Part shown: positions 7,707-17,313 of the stretch, piece after piece | Position numbering within the stretch: position 1 is the stretch's first letter | How the letters are laid out: each line of letters begins with the position of its first letter | NCBI GenBank assembly: GCA_946479905.1 | Contig: CAMLIA010000001.1 | Coordinates: 14,296 to 78,295, forward strand | Direction: 5' to 3' | Source of the DNA: an uncultured Frankiales bacterium | GTDB lineage: Bacteria > Actinomycetota > Actinomycetes > Mycobacteriales > SCTD01 | Length of the DNA stretch: 64,000 nt | Program-made: the position numbers and the translations under genes | The notes under the pieces: model-generated | The model's input: only the letters and a program-made list of their open reading frames with translations | Database searches by the model: none | Told to the model about the DNA's origin: nothing

Positions 7707-9139
7707 CCGCACTGCTGCTGAGGGGCGGCCGCGTCGTCGACCCGGGCAACGACGTGGACGAGGTCCGCGACCTGCTCGTGGTCGACGGGCGGGTCGCGGA
7801 GTCCGGGGAGCCGGACACCGTCCTCGACGTCAGCGGTCTCGTCGTGGGCCCCGGGTTCATCGACATGCACTCGCACGTGCACTCCGTCGCGGGCCAGCGG
7901 CTGCAGGCCTTCGACGGCGTGACGACGGCGCTCGACCTCGAGGCGGGACTCTTCCCGGTGGCCAAGGCCTACGAGAAGGCCGCCGCCGAGGGTCGCCCGC
8001 TGCACTACGGGTTCTCGGCGTCGTGGGGCGGTGCCCGGGCGCGGGTGCTCTGCGGCGTCGACGAGGACGCCGACATCATGAAGGCGCTGTCGGTGCTGAG
8101 CAACGAGCACTGGCAGCGCTCGTCGTCGGCCGCCGAGCTCGACGCCTGGCTCGGCATCCTGTCGGAGGAGCTCGCGGCCGGGGCGCTCGGCATCGGCGTG
8201 CTGATGGGGTACGCACCGCGGTCGGACCCGGCCGAGCTGGTCGCCGTCGGCCGGCTGGCTGCAGCCGCCGGTGTGGCGACCTACACCCACGTCCGCGAGA
8301 TCGTCGAGGCCGACCCGACGACGCCGGTCGACGGCTCCGGCGAGCTCGCCCAGGTCGCCGCGCTGACGGGCGCGCACATGCACCACTGCCACGTGAACTC
8401 CACGTCACGCCGGCACATCGACCGGGTGCTGAAGACCATCGCCGACGCGCAGCACGAGGGGTCGCGCGTGACGGTCGAGGCCTACCCCTACGGCGCCGGT
8501 TCGACGGCCGTCGGCGCGTTCTTCCTGGCCCCCGAGCGGCTGGCCGCGTGGGACCTCAAGCCGTCATCCCTGACGGTGGTGACCACCGGTGAGGTGATCG
8601 CCGACGAGGACCGGCTGCGACAGCTGCGCGAGGAGGAGCCCGGCTCGCCGGTCATCGTCAGCTTCCTCGACGAGCAGGCCGATGCGTCGCTGCTGACCGC
8701 CTCGCTGGCCTTCCCGGACGCCATCATCGCGAGCGACGCGATGCCGGTCTTCTGGGGCTCGACGTACGACACCCGCGAGTGGCCGCTGCCGCCGGGCGGC
8801 CAGACGCACCCGCGCACCGCCGGCACCTACGCCAAGGCGCTGCGCCTCATGGTGCGGTCCGGTGAGTGGACCTGGTCCGAGGCGTTCCGCCGGTGCTCCT
8901 GGCTGCCCGCCCAGGTGCTGTCGTTCGTGCCCGACGTGCGCCGCAAGGGCCACCTCGGCGTGGGTGCGGACGCCGACATCGTGGTGCTCGACCCCTCGAC
9001 CATCAGCGACGCCGCGACGTACACCTCCCCGACGCTGCCGTCCGTCGGCGTCCGGCACCTGCTCGTGTCGGGCACGCCGGTCATCCGCGACGGCGCGCTG
9101 GTCGAGGACGCCTACCCGGGTCGGGCGGTGCGCACATGA
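7703..9139 (+). CDS. N-acyl-D-amino-acid deacylase-like amidohydrolase
   Basis: This 478-aa amidohydrolase-superfamily protein has an N-terminal beta-sandwich (LLRGGRVVDPG), the metal motif FIDMHSHVHS (HxH) near residue 55, later His residues HVRE and HHCHVNST, and the C-terminal sandwich strand GVGADADIVVLDP. The order and the VEAYPYGAGST segment resemble D-aminoacylases and D-glutamate deacylases. It starts with GTG overlapping the M20 stop by 4 bp, and its own stop overlaps the M55 gene by 4 bp. The likely reaction is deacylation of N-acyl-D-amino acids. A dihydroorotase-like role is unlikely given the neighbours. Confidence 0.85.
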   Translation: MTALLLRGGRVVDPGNDVDEVRDLLVVDGRVAESGEPDTVLDVSGLVVGPGFIDMHSHVHSVAGQRLQAFDGVTTALDLEAGLFPVAKAYEKAAAEGRPLHYGFSASWGGARARVLCGVDEDADIMKALSVLSNEHWQRSSSAAELDAWLGILSEELAAGALGIGVLMGYAPRSDPAELVAVGRLAAAAGVATYTHVREIVEADPTTPVDGSGELAQVAALTGAHMHHCHVNSTSRRHIDRVLKTIADAQHEGSRVTVEAYPYGAGSTAVGAFFLAPERLAAWDLKPSSLTVVTTGEVIADEDRLRQLREEEPGSPVIVSFLDEQADASLLTASLAFPDAIIASDAMPVFWGSTYDTREWPLPPGGQTHPRTAGTYAKALRLMVRSGEWTWSEAFRRCSWLPAQVLSFVPDVRRKGHLGVGADADIVVLDPSTISDAATYTSPTLPSVGVRHLLVSGTPVIRDGALVEDAYPGRAVRT

Positions 9140-9957
9140 CCCGCGTGCTCGTGTCCGTGGACATGGAGGGCGTGGCCGGCATCGCGTCCCGGGCGCAGAT
9201 CCTGCCCGGGGCCGCGGACTACGCGCTGGGCCGGCGGCTGATGACCGCGGAGGCCAACGCCGCGATCGCCGGGGCGTTCCGCGGCGGCGCCACGTCGGTC
9301 GTGGTGAACGACAGCCACGGGCCGATGGACAACCTGCTCGGCGAGGAGCTCGACCCGCGGGCGGAGTACGTCGTGGGCAGCCCCAAGCCGCTGGCCATGG
9401 TCCAGGAGGTCGCCGGCTGCGACCTGGCGATGTTCGTCGGCTACCACTGCGGACCGGAGTCCGTGGACGGGACGCTGGCGCACTGCTACTCGGGCGCGGC
9501 GTTCGCCGACGTGCGGCTCAACGGCGAGTCGGTCAGCGAGGCGGACCTGAACGGGCTGGTCGCGGGGATGCACGGCGTCCCCGTCGCGCTGGTCTCCGGT
9601 GACGCGCAGACCTGCGAGCAGGCGAAGGGCCGGCTGCCGGGCGTCCTCACGGTCGCGACGAAGACGGGCCTGGGACTCACCGCTGCCCGGTCCCTGAACC
9701 CGGTCGTCGCCCGCGAGCGGATCGAGGAGGCCGCCGCCGCTGCGGTCTCGTCAACCTCGTCGTTCGCGCCGCGCGACGTACCCGACACGCTCGAGCTGGC
9801 GGTGACGCTCCGGCCGTCGGGGGGCGCCGAGTTCGCGATGCTGGTGCCTGGGACCCGGCGGGTGTCAGCGAGCACCGTGAGCCGGGTCGTCGCCGATCCG
9901 CGCGAGCTCCTCCAGGTGCTGACGGCCTGGTCGCACCTCGCCGTCATCCCCCGCTGA
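9136..9957 (+). CDS. dppA: M55-family D-aminopeptidase (DppA-like)
   Basis: This 273-aa protein has the M55 signatures: SVDMEGVAG at the N terminus (metal ligands D9 and E11), NDSHGPMDN, GYHCG and a later Glu in LNGESVSE. Characterised DppA enzymes are zinc D-aminopeptidases hydrolysing D-Ala-containing peptides such as D-Ala-D-Ala. It is last in the PucR operon and overlaps the deacylase by 4 bp. No dipeptide ABC transporter lies alongside, unlike the classical dpp operon. With the racemase and deacylase it points to salvage of D-amino acids, plausibly from peptidoglycan stem peptides. Confidence 0.9.
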   Translation: MTRVLVSVDMEGVAGIASRAQILPGAADYALGRRLMTAEANAAIAGAFRGGATSVVVNDSHGPMDNLLGEELDPRAEYVVGSPKPLAMVQEVAGCDLAMFVGYHCGPESVDGTLAHCYSGAAFADVRLNGESVSEADLNGLVAGMHGVPVALVSGDAQTCEQAKGRLPGVLTVATKTGLGLTAARSLNPVVARERIEEAAAAAVSSTSSFAPRDVPDTLELAVTLRPSGGAEFAMLVPGTRRVSASTVSRVVADPRELLQVLTAWSHLAVIPR

Positions 9958-9974
9958 CGGACGCCCCCCCGGGG

Positions 9975-10123
9975 TCAGTGGGGCAGGGGCTGGCGGGAGC
10001 CGGTGTAGCGGACGCAGGTGCAGCTGGTGTCGAAGTGCATGTACGAGAAGCCGCCGGCGCCGTCGTGCTGGTCGGGCGCCAGCCGTGACCCGAGGCCGGA
10101 GGCGAGCTCGAAGCCTGTCCCAG
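9975..10123 (-). pseudogene. C-terminal remnant of a substrate-binding protein
   Basis: Reading from about 10123 down to the TGA at 9975, the frame encodes a GTGF element and then a tail ending in CTCVRYTGSRQPLPH. This matches the last 45 residues of the four intact binding proteins in the window, including their Cys-x-Cys ending. The other 450 or so residues and any start codon are missing. At its upstream edge it abuts a TetR tail on the other strand, so a deletion or rearrangement probably created both stumps. The open frame and stop are intact, but expression is unlikely. Confidence 0.75.
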
Positions 10124-10438
10124 ATGGTCGAGAGCGACGAGGGCCGCCGGCTGGCCATCCTGCAGCTCGAGATCCACCTGCTCGCGCTGCGCAACCCGGA
10201 CCTGATGGCCGACCTGCAGGCCGAGGGCCGAACGCACCGCACCCGGGTGACCGCCCAGCTGCAGACCATGGCCGCCGCCGGAGCAGCCCTTCCCCTGCCC
10301 GCCGAGCAGCTCGCTCGGCTGGTGATCAGCACCGTCCAGGGCCTGCAGCTCGACCACCTGCTCGACCCCGACAGCGTGACCCCGGCGCACTACGCCGCCG
10401 CGCTGCAGCTGCTCCTGGGCTCGTCACCGCCCGCTTGA
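10124..10438 (+). pseudogene. C-terminal remnant of a TetR-family regulator
   Basis: About 105 codons encode the ligand-binding half of a TetR-type repressor: helices from RLAILQLEIHLLALRNPDL to a final LLLGSSPPA. Segments like LVISTVQGLQL are typical of TetR helices 8-9. The N-terminal helix-turn-helix is absent. The frame continues upstream to a GTG at 10085, but that part is antisense to the binding-protein remnant and looks like noise. It is therefore unlikely to bind DNA. The intact TetR at 53.4 kb shows what a full-length member looks like. Confidence 0.7.
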
Positions 10439-10446
10439 GGCGGTGC

Positions 10447-12732
10447 TCATTCGACGAGGTCGAGGGCGGCTTCCACGATCGAGCGGGCGTCGAGGCCGTG
10501 GTGGGCGTGCACCTCGTCGACCCCGCCGCCCTGACCGAACTCGCTGACGCCGAGGCAGGTCACCGGGGTGCCGGTCACCGTTCCCAGGAACGCCAGCGTG
10601 TGCGGGTGCCCGTCGAGCACCGTCACGAGTGGCGCACGACCGCTGAACGCCCGGTCGAGCACGCCCTCGTCCACGGCCGGGCCACGCAGCAGGCCGCGCC
10701 GGGACTGCACGGCGCGCCACAGCCGGTCGTAGGACGTCACGACCACGACATCGGCCGAGATCCCTTCTGCAGCAAGGAGATCCGCGGCCTCGACGACGTT
10801 CGGCACGAGTGCGCCCACTCCGACGAGGGTCACCTGCGGGTCGCCGGTCGAGCGCAGCAGGTAGCCGCCGGCGAGCACGTCCGCCCGGCGCTGCTCCAGG
10901 TCCTCGGGCAGGTCGGCGAGCGACTGGTCGAGCGGGCGGGTCGACAGCCGCAGGTAGGCGGACTCGCCACCCGGCTGCCCGAGTCGCGACAACGCGTGCA
11001 GGAAGCACCACTCGGTCTCCAGCGCGAACGCCGGCTCGAAGCAGGTGACACCTGGCTGCTCGAGACCGATCGACGGGGTGGTGATGCTCTGGTGCGCCCC
11101 GCCCTCGGCGGCCAGCGTCACACCCGACGGGGTCCCGACCAGGATCGACTGACCACCGGCGTACACCCCGAAGGACCAGGGCTCCAGGGCGCGACCGACG
11201 AACGGGTCGTAGACCGTGCCGACCGGCAGCAGCGGCTGCCCGACCTTGGACCACGTGGCACCGAGCTCACCGAGCAGGCACACGAGGTTGACCTCCGCGA
11301 TGCCGAGCTCGACGTGCTGGCCGGTGGACGTCTCGCGCCAGCGCACCAGCCGGTCGCTGTCGGTCGTCGGGTCGTCGGCGAACCAGTCGTGCCGGTCCTG
11401 CGGGGACCAGATCCCCACCTTGTTGATCCAGCCGCCCTGGTTCGTCGACGAGGCGACGTCGGGCGACACCGTCACGACCCGCGCGGCCACCTCCGGCGCG
11501 TCGCGAGCGAGGTCGGTGAGGACGCGACCGAGGGTCGCCTGCGTCGAGTGCTCGCCGCGGTAGCTGCGCCCCAACGACGCAGGTACGTCGGGCGGGCCGA
11601 CCCGCTCGACCGGGCCGCGCGCGAGCCGCTGCGCCGCAGCCCGGCACAGCTGCCCTTCCGGTGACGCGGTGTCGAAGAGCTGCCAGGGCTGCTCGACGGG
11701 CACTCCCGAGGCGGCCGCGAGCAGGGCGTACTGCTCGTCGGAGAGCAGGGCGCTGTGGTTCGCCGGAGATCCCTCGATCGGAAGCCCGCGACCCTTGACG
11801 GTGTAGGCGAAGACGACCGTGGGGCGGGTGTTGTCGACCGTCCGGAACGTGTCCCGCAGCTCGTCGAGGTCGTGCCCGCCGAGATCGCGCAGCGCCGTGC
11901 GGATCTCGTCGTCGCTGAGGTCCGCGACGACCGACGCGCAGGCACCCAGCCGCTCGCGGAGCGTGGCCGCCGGGGAGCGGAGCAGGAACTGGTACTCCTC
12001 GTTGCCCATCCCGTCGATCCGCTCGCGCAGGGCGCTGCCGCCTGGCCGCTCGAACAGCGACTGCAGCAGTCGGCCGTACTTCACCTCGAGCACCTGCCAG
12101 CCCGCGGCGGCGAACATGCCCTGCCACCGGGAGATCGCGATGTCCGGGACGATCCGGTCGAGCGACTGCCGGTTGAGGTCGACGACCCAGAGCACCTCGC
12201 CCAGCCGCTGCACCATCGGGTCGGCGACGCACTCCCAGATCGCGCCCTCGTCGAGCTCGGCGTCCCCGAGCAGGGAGATCTGCCGACCTCCCGGCTCGAC
12301 GCCGAAGTGGGCACTGACGTACCGCTGCGCGACGGCGCCCCAGACGGGGGCGGTCGCGCCGATCCCGACCGACCCGGTCGAGTAGTCAGGCGCGTCCGGG
12401 TCCTTGGTCCGCGAGGGGTACGGCTGCAGCCCACCCAGCTCCCGCAGCCGCGGCAGGTAGGACGCGTCGAGGTTGCCGAGCAGGAAGTTGATGGCGTGCA
12501 GCACCGGGGAGGCGTGCGGCTTGACGCTCACCCGGTCGGCGGAGGTGAGGTTCTCGAACCACAGCGACGTCATGATGCTGACCATCGACGCGCTGGAGGC
12601 CTGGTGGCCGCCGACCTTCACGCCCGAGGTGTTCGGCCGGCCCGCGTTCGCGGCGTGCACGATGCTCGTCGCCAGCCACAGCACGCGCTGCTCGACCTGC
12701 TTCAACGCGTCGGAGTCGGGAGTGAGGGTCAC
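10447..12732 (-). CDS. Pyruvate dehydrogenase E1 / transketolase-like thiamine-diphosphate enzyme
   Basis: This 761-aa ThDP enzyme has a transketolase-type PP domain first (about 1-310), with the cofactor motif GDAELDEGAIWE and NRQSLDR. A Pyr domain and a C-terminal domain with EFGQGGGVDEVHAHHG follow. It resembles homodimeric AceE-type E1 but is shorter (AceE is usually near 890-920 aa). The GTG at 12732 starts the conserved segment. No E2 or E3 gene is nearby, so it may use the common cellular E2/E3 or act alone as a 2-oxoacid decarboxylase or ketolase. It lies 64 bp downstream of a binding-protein lipoprotein on the same strand and may share its transcript. Confidence 0.85.
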   Translation of the reverse strand: MTLTPDSDALKQVEQRVLWLATSIVHAANAGRPNTSGVKVGGHQASSASMVSIMTSLWFENLTSADRVSVKPHASPVLHAINFLLGNLDASYLPRLRELGGLQPYPSRTKDPDAPDYSTGSVGIGATAPVWGAVAQRYVSAHFGVEPGGRQISLLGDAELDEGAIWECVADPMVQRLGEVLWVVDLNRQSLDRIVPDIAISRWQGMFAAAGWQVLEVKYGRLLQSLFERPGGSALRERIDGMGNEEYQFLLRSPAATLRERLGACASVVADLSDDEIRTALRDLGGHDLDELRDTFRTVDNTRPTVVFAYTVKGRGLPIEGSPANHSALLSDEQYALLAAASGVPVEQPWQLFDTASPEGQLCRAAAQRLARGPVERVGPPDVPASLGRSYRGEHSTQATLGRVLTDLARDAPEVAARVVTVSPDVASSTNQGGWINKVGIWSPQDRHDWFADDPTTDSDRLVRWRETSTGQHVELGIAEVNLVCLLGELGATWSKVGQPLLPVGTVYDPFVGRALEPWSFGVYAGGQSILVGTPSGVTLAAEGGAHQSITTPSIGLEQPGVTCFEPAFALETEWCFLHALSRLGQPGGESAYLRLSTRPLDQSLADLPEDLEQRRADVLAGGYLLRSTGDPQVTLVGVGALVPNVVEAADLLAAEGISADVVVVTSYDRLWRAVQSRRGLLRGPAVDEGVLDRAFSGRAPLVTVLDGHPHTLAFLGTVTGTPVTCLGVSEFGQGGGVDEVHAHHGLDARSIVEAALDLVE

Positions 12733-12796
12733 CCGCCCATCCTCGCGCAGGCGACAGGGACCGGCCTCGGTGCCCGGTGGGCGACGTGCAGCGTCG

Positions 12797-14344
12797 TCAG
12801 GGCATCGGGAAGGAGGGGCCTCGGTAGGTGAAGCAGCTGCACGCGCCCTTCCAGACCGCCTCGCGGTAGCGGCGCGGCACGTCGTTGCGCCGGGCCGGGC
12901 TGAACAGCGCCGCGCCGCCGAGGTCGAAGACGCTCTGGAACCCCGACCCCAGCTGGTCGACGCCCTGCGCCACCGCCGTACCGGTGATGACGCCACCGGT
13001 CCGGCCGAGCGCCGCTTCGTAGGCGAACAGCGCCTCGCAGATGCTCTGCGCGTAGGAGTAGTCGGCAGCGGACACCGGCTTGATGCCGGCAGACCTGAGG
13101 TAGCCGTAGCAACGTCGCTGTGCGGCGTTCGGCGGGTCGTACAGCGAGGGCGAGACGTCCTGCGAGGGCAGCCAGCCGTAGACGCGTGCCGAGCTCAGCT
13201 CGTCCGCGGGCGCCTGGCCCTGGAGCACCGAGGTGGCGGCGAGCGACGACAGGATCCAGCCCGGGTGGTAGCTCTGCGACGACGCCCCCTCGGACATCGC
13301 GAGCATGGTGCCGGTCTCGGAGACCGTGATGAACGTGACCCGGTCCACGCCGTTCGAGCGGAACGTGAGGATGGCGTTCGACACGGCCGCGCCGGCGCCG
13401 GAGAACGACCCGTTGTAGCCGTCGGCGCAGCCCTCGTCGGCGGTCGCCGCCACGGGGATGCGGTGCCGGGCGAGGAACGGCTTGATGACGGTGGTCCACG
13501 CGCGCTGGGTGCCGGGACAGCTGTCGGTGATGACGCCCAGCTTGTTGGACGGCGTGAGGAACCCGGTGCTGATCGCCCCTTGCAGCTTGGCGAGCGACCG
13601 CTTGTCGATGGTGGGGACGATGAGAGCGCGGAACAGCGGGAAGCTGCTGAGCTCCTGGTTGTCCGCCACGTTCGAGGAGTTGCTGAGGTGCGGGATGCCG
13701 GCCTTCGCGAGGCAGCGCTCGAAGCTGGCGAAGTACGCGAACGAGGACCCGAGCACCGCGTCCACGTGGTCGTCCTGCGTGAAGGTCGCGCAGGCTGCCG
13801 AGTAGTCGGCCTCCCAGCTCGTACTGGCCGTGTCCGTCCCCGCGTAGACGGGCACGATGCGGTGCCCGTGGACGCCGCCCTGCCGGTTGAGCCCGCTGAT
13901 CACCGCGTCGTCGAACTGCCGCTCGGAGTAGGTGTTGCCGAGGCTGACGCTCAGCGCGTCCGCCTGGCCGACCTTGGTCAGCAGGATCCCGATCTTGACC
14001 GGCCGGGCGGTCACCGACCCGACCCCCGTGGTCCTTGCCGAGCCACTGGTCCCCGCCGCGCCGGACCCGGTCGTGTCGCCGCGGGTCCCGTCCGGGCTCC
14101 CAGCGCCGCCGGCACGCGGGGCGTCGGCGGCGGCCCCCACCCCGACCGCGCGAGGGGCGCCGGGCCTCGCTCCAGCGGAGCTCGCGAGCGACCCGTCCGG
14201 GCCGGCGAGCGCGCCGCTGCCCACGGCGGGGACGGTGGTCCCGCAGGCAGCGGCGAGGGCGACGCCGGCGAGCCCGAGGCAGCTGGGAAGGGCTCGCGAG
14301 AGCGGAACCCGCCAGAGCCCTCGCCGGGCGACGTGCCTACGCAT
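12797..14344 (-). CDS. Branched-chain amino acid-type substrate-binding lipoprotein (CxC-tail family)
   Basis: This 515-aa exported lipoprotein has a signal peptide with lipobox LAAAC (Cys at about 31). A roughly 75-residue Gly/Ala/Ser/Thr-rich tether is followed by a type I periplasmic-binding fold (Peripla_BP_6/LivK type) starting at VKIGILLTKVG. The C terminus carries the CSCF Cys-x-Cys motif shared with the other binding proteins here. The ATG at 14344 has no ribosome site, and a promoter lies immediately upstream, suggesting leaderless translation. It is divergent from operon A (MFS-LivF/LivHMG) and is probably the receptor for it. The ligand is unknown: an amino acid, aromatic acid or other small organic molecule are all possible for this family. 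Confidence 0.88.
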   Translation of the reverse strand: MRRHVARRGLWRVPLSRALPSCLGLAGVALAAACGTTVPAVGSGALAGPDGSLASSAGARPGAPRAVGVGAAADAPRAGGAGSPDGTRGDTTGSGAAGTSGSARTTGVGSVTARPVKIGILLTKVGQADALSVSLGNTYSERQFDDAVISGLNRQGGVHGHRIVPVYAGTDTASTSWEADYSAACATFTQDDHVDAVLGSSFAYFASFERCLAKAGIPHLSNSSNVADNQELSSFPLFRALIVPTIDKRSLAKLQGAISTGFLTPSNKLGVITDSCPGTQRAWTTVIKPFLARHRIPVAATADEGCADGYNGSFSGAGAAVSNAILTFRSNGVDRVTFITVSETGTMLAMSEGASSQSYHPGWILSSLAATSVLQGQAPADELSSARVYGWLPSQDVSPSLYDPPNAAQRRCYGYLRSAGIKPVSAADYSYAQSICEALFAYEAALGRTGGVITGTAVAQGVDQLGSGFQSVFDLGGAALFSPARRNDVPRRYREAVWKGACSCFTYRGPSFPMP

Positions 14345-14351
14345 GCCGGGT

Positions 14352-14381
14352 AAGATACAGTCAGATTTGACCGGAAAACAA
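14352..14381 (-). promoter_or_regulatory. Sigma-70-like promoter giving a probable leaderless transcript
   Basis: On the minus strand a -35 element TTGTTT (14381-14376) and a -10 element TATCTT (14357-14352) are separated by 18 bp, in an AT-rich patch unusual for this DNA. About 7 nt downstream lies the ATG at 14344 of the binding lipoprotein. No Shine-Dalgarno sequence fits between them, so transcription probably starts at or beside the start codon. Confidence 0.5.
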
Positions 14382-14579
14382 GGCCCATAGCGGGACGTAC
14401 CGGGCGTCATGTACCTTCGGCGCCCTCACCGGCCCCTCCCCTCGGGTCCGGCCTATGCCGAACTGCCCTCTTCGTCCGACGTCACCAGGTCTTGGCCCTG
14501 GGGTTGTGCCGGAGGATGAGGACGTGACAGGGGTCACGGGGGGACGATGGGGAACCCAGCCCAGTCAAGGAGACCTCGC

Positions 14580-15101
14580 GTGCGGCGATCGACCGCCCTT
14601 CGCAGCACCGCGCTGCTGCTCGTCCTGGCCGGCTCATCAGGCTGTCAGGTCAACCAACTCCAGTTCCGGAACGACCACCGGCTGACGTTCCAGGCCCCTG
14701 AGGCGCGGCACCGCGTGACGGCGCCGCTCACCATCCAGTGGTCGATGAAGGACTTCGACCTGGTCGGGCTGGACGGCTCGAGGGAGTCCGACAAGGGCGT
14801 CTTCGCCGTCTTCGTCGACCGGGCCCCGATGCCGGTCGGCAAGAACCTCAAGTGGCTCGCGCGCAACGACGCGGGCTGCAAGCGGGACGCCCGCTGCCCG
14901 GACGCGGAGTTCCTCGCGAACAGCGGCGTGTTCGTCACGACCGACACGTCCCTCACGCTGGACACGCTCCCCCAGGTGGGTGACGGCGTCGGGGACGAGC
15001 AGCACTACGTGAACGTCGTCCTGCTCGACGGCACCGGGCACCGCATCGGTGAGAGCGCTTGGTATCTGCCCTTCAAGAGCAAGCGGAGGTCCACCTCGTG
15101 A
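14580..15101 (+). CDS. Small putative lipoprotein, first gene of transport operon A
   Basis: This 173-aa exported protein has a short basic N terminus, a hydrophobic stretch and a weak lipobox ending SSGC, so it is probably a membrane-anchored lipoprotein. The mature part contains Ile/Thr-rich beta-like segments (HRVTAPLTIQWSMKDFDL) and two internal Cys (CKRDARC), which could form a disulfide. The GTG at 14580 is chosen over the ATG at 14547 because AAGGAG lies 7 nt upstream. Its stop overlaps the MFS-LivF fusion start by 4 bp. I do not recognise the family. Position as leader of a transporter operon suggests a periplasmic or surface accessory subunit. Confidence 0.75.
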   Translation: MRRSTALRSTALLLVLAGSSGCQVNQLQFRNDHRLTFQAPEARHRVTAPLTIQWSMKDFDLVGLDGSRESDKGVFAVFVDRAPMPVGKNLKWLARNDAGCKRDARCPDAEFLANSGVFVTTDTSLTLDTLPQVGDGVGDEQHYVNVVLLDGTGHRIGESAWYLPFKSKRRSTS

Positions 15102-17313
15102 CGACCGTCCTCGAGGCGCCCTCGGTCCTCGACGCCGACGCGGAGGCCAAGGCCGCGCGCCGGGCCGAAGCCCGCGCCACCCTCGGCGTCACCGGGCAAC
15201 AGGAGACGGAGCCCCTGCGCCCCGTGCTCAAGGCGCACGGGCTCACCGTCTACCCGCTCGTCGCTCTCGGCCTGCTGTCGATCGCCGACATCTTCCAGGC
15301 CGAGGCGTTCACCATCCTCACGCCCGAGATCAGCCGCGCGCTCGGACTCGGGCTCGGTGCCATCGCCGGCGCCCGGACGCTCGCGTTCCTCGCGACGATC
15401 CTCGCGCCGCTGCCGATGGCGGCGCTGTCGCAGACCCGCGGCCGGCGCGCGATGCTGTGCATCGCCACCGGCATCGCGTGGTCGCTGATCACGATCTTCA
15501 CCGGCTTCACCACCAGCCTGCTCGCGCTCATCGCGGTCCTCGTCCTCGACGGGGCGTCCACGGGATCCGTCGCCGCGCTGCACGCTCCGCTGCTCACCGA
15601 CTCCTACCCGCCGCAGGCCCGCGTCCGGGTGCTGTCGTCGTACACCGCCATCACGACGGTCGGGCGCATCGCCTCGCCGCTGCTCGTGAGCCTGCTTGCC
15701 GGCCCGCTCGACCTCACCTGGCGCGGCGTGTTCGTGGGCCTCGGCCTGGTGTCGACCGCCTCCGCGCTGTTCGCGGTCTTCCTGCGTGACCCTGGGCCAG
15801 GCAAGTTCGACACCGAGGCGCTGCGCAGCCTTGAGCACGAGCGCGTCTCCGGCGAGCACGTCGAGCCGGAGGCCGCCTCCGCCGACGACGTCGAGCTGGG
15901 CTTCTTCGAGATCATCCGCCGCGTCCTGCTCATCCCGACCGTGAAGCGGATCTCGGTCGGCTACCTGTGCCTGGGCATCCTGCTCATCCCGTTCGGGACC
16001 TTCCTGTCGAGCTACCTCGACCAGGAGTGGGGCCTCGGGCCGGACGAGCGCGGCGTGTTCTACTCCAGCACCGCGTCGGTCAGCATCCTGGCGCTGGTGC
16101 TGTTCGGGTCGCAGGCCGAGCGGTTGTTCGCCAAGGACCCCGCGTTCATCCTCGCCCTTTCCGGCCTGGCCCTCGGCGGCGCCGTCGCGTTCATCGCCGT
16201 CGGCGCGATCATGCCGAAGTTCTGGCTGGTGTGGATCATGTTCGCCGCCGGTCAGGCCTTCATCGCCGTGCTCACGCCTGCCCTCACGGCAGCCCTGATG
16301 TCGATCGTCGACGCGAGGTACCGACCGCACGCGGCGGCCGTCACCGGCATGTTCGCCGCGGCCGGCTCCATCCTCGGCGTGCTGTTCCTGTCGGGCATCG
16401 ACAAGCGCTTCGGCATCGGCGGCGCCATCTTCGCCCTGATCTTCCCGGGCATGCTCGCGGGCTTCGTGGTCGCGAGCGCCGGCAAGCTCATCAACCGTGA
16501 CCTCGACCGGATGATCGACGAGGTCCTCGAGACCGAGGACATCAGCATCATCCGGCAGCGCGGCGGTCACCTGCCGATGCTGGCCTGCAAGGGCGTGGAC
16601 TTCTCCTACGGCCAGCTGCAGGTGCTGTTCGACGTCGACTTCACCGTCGACGACGGCGAGATGGTCGCCCTGCTCGGCACCAACGGCGCCGGCAAGTCGA
16701 CCCTCCTGAAGGTCGTCTCGGGCATCGGGCTGCCGAGCAAGGGCAGCGTGCGGTACCGCGGGGAGGACATCACCTTCCTCGACGCGGAGCGACGGGTCCC
16801 GCTCGGCATCACGCAGGTCCCCGGCGGCCGTGCCGTCTTCGGCACGATGGACGTCGCCGAGAACCTCCGCACCTTCGGCTACACGCTCGGCCGCAACCGC
16901 AAGGCGGTGGAGGAGAGCATCGAGCTGTGCTTCGACGCGTTCCCCCGCCTGAAGGAGCGGCGCACCTCGCTGGCCGCCAACCTGTCCGGTGGCGAGCAGC
17001 AGATGCTCGGCCTCAGCAAGGCCCTGATCCTCAAGCCGAAGCTGCTGCTCATCGACGAGCTCAGCCTCGGCCTGGCCCCGGTCATCGTCGGCCAGCTGCT
17101 CGAGATGGTGCGGCGGATCAACCAGACCGGCACCGCGGTCGTCCTCGTCGAGCAGAGCGTCAACATCGCCCTGTCGCTGGTCGACCACGCCTACTTCATG
17201 GAGAAGGGCGAGATGCGCTTCGACGGCCCGGCCCAGCAGCTGCTGGCCCGTGACGACCTCCTTCGAGCGGTCTTCCTCGAGGGTGCCTCCAAGGCTGACG
17301 GCGAGGCCGGGCT

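Noticed and set aside
10085..10438. A complete short regulator gene
   Set aside because: The part before the TetR-like helices is antisense to the binding-protein tail, and no DNA-binding domain is present.
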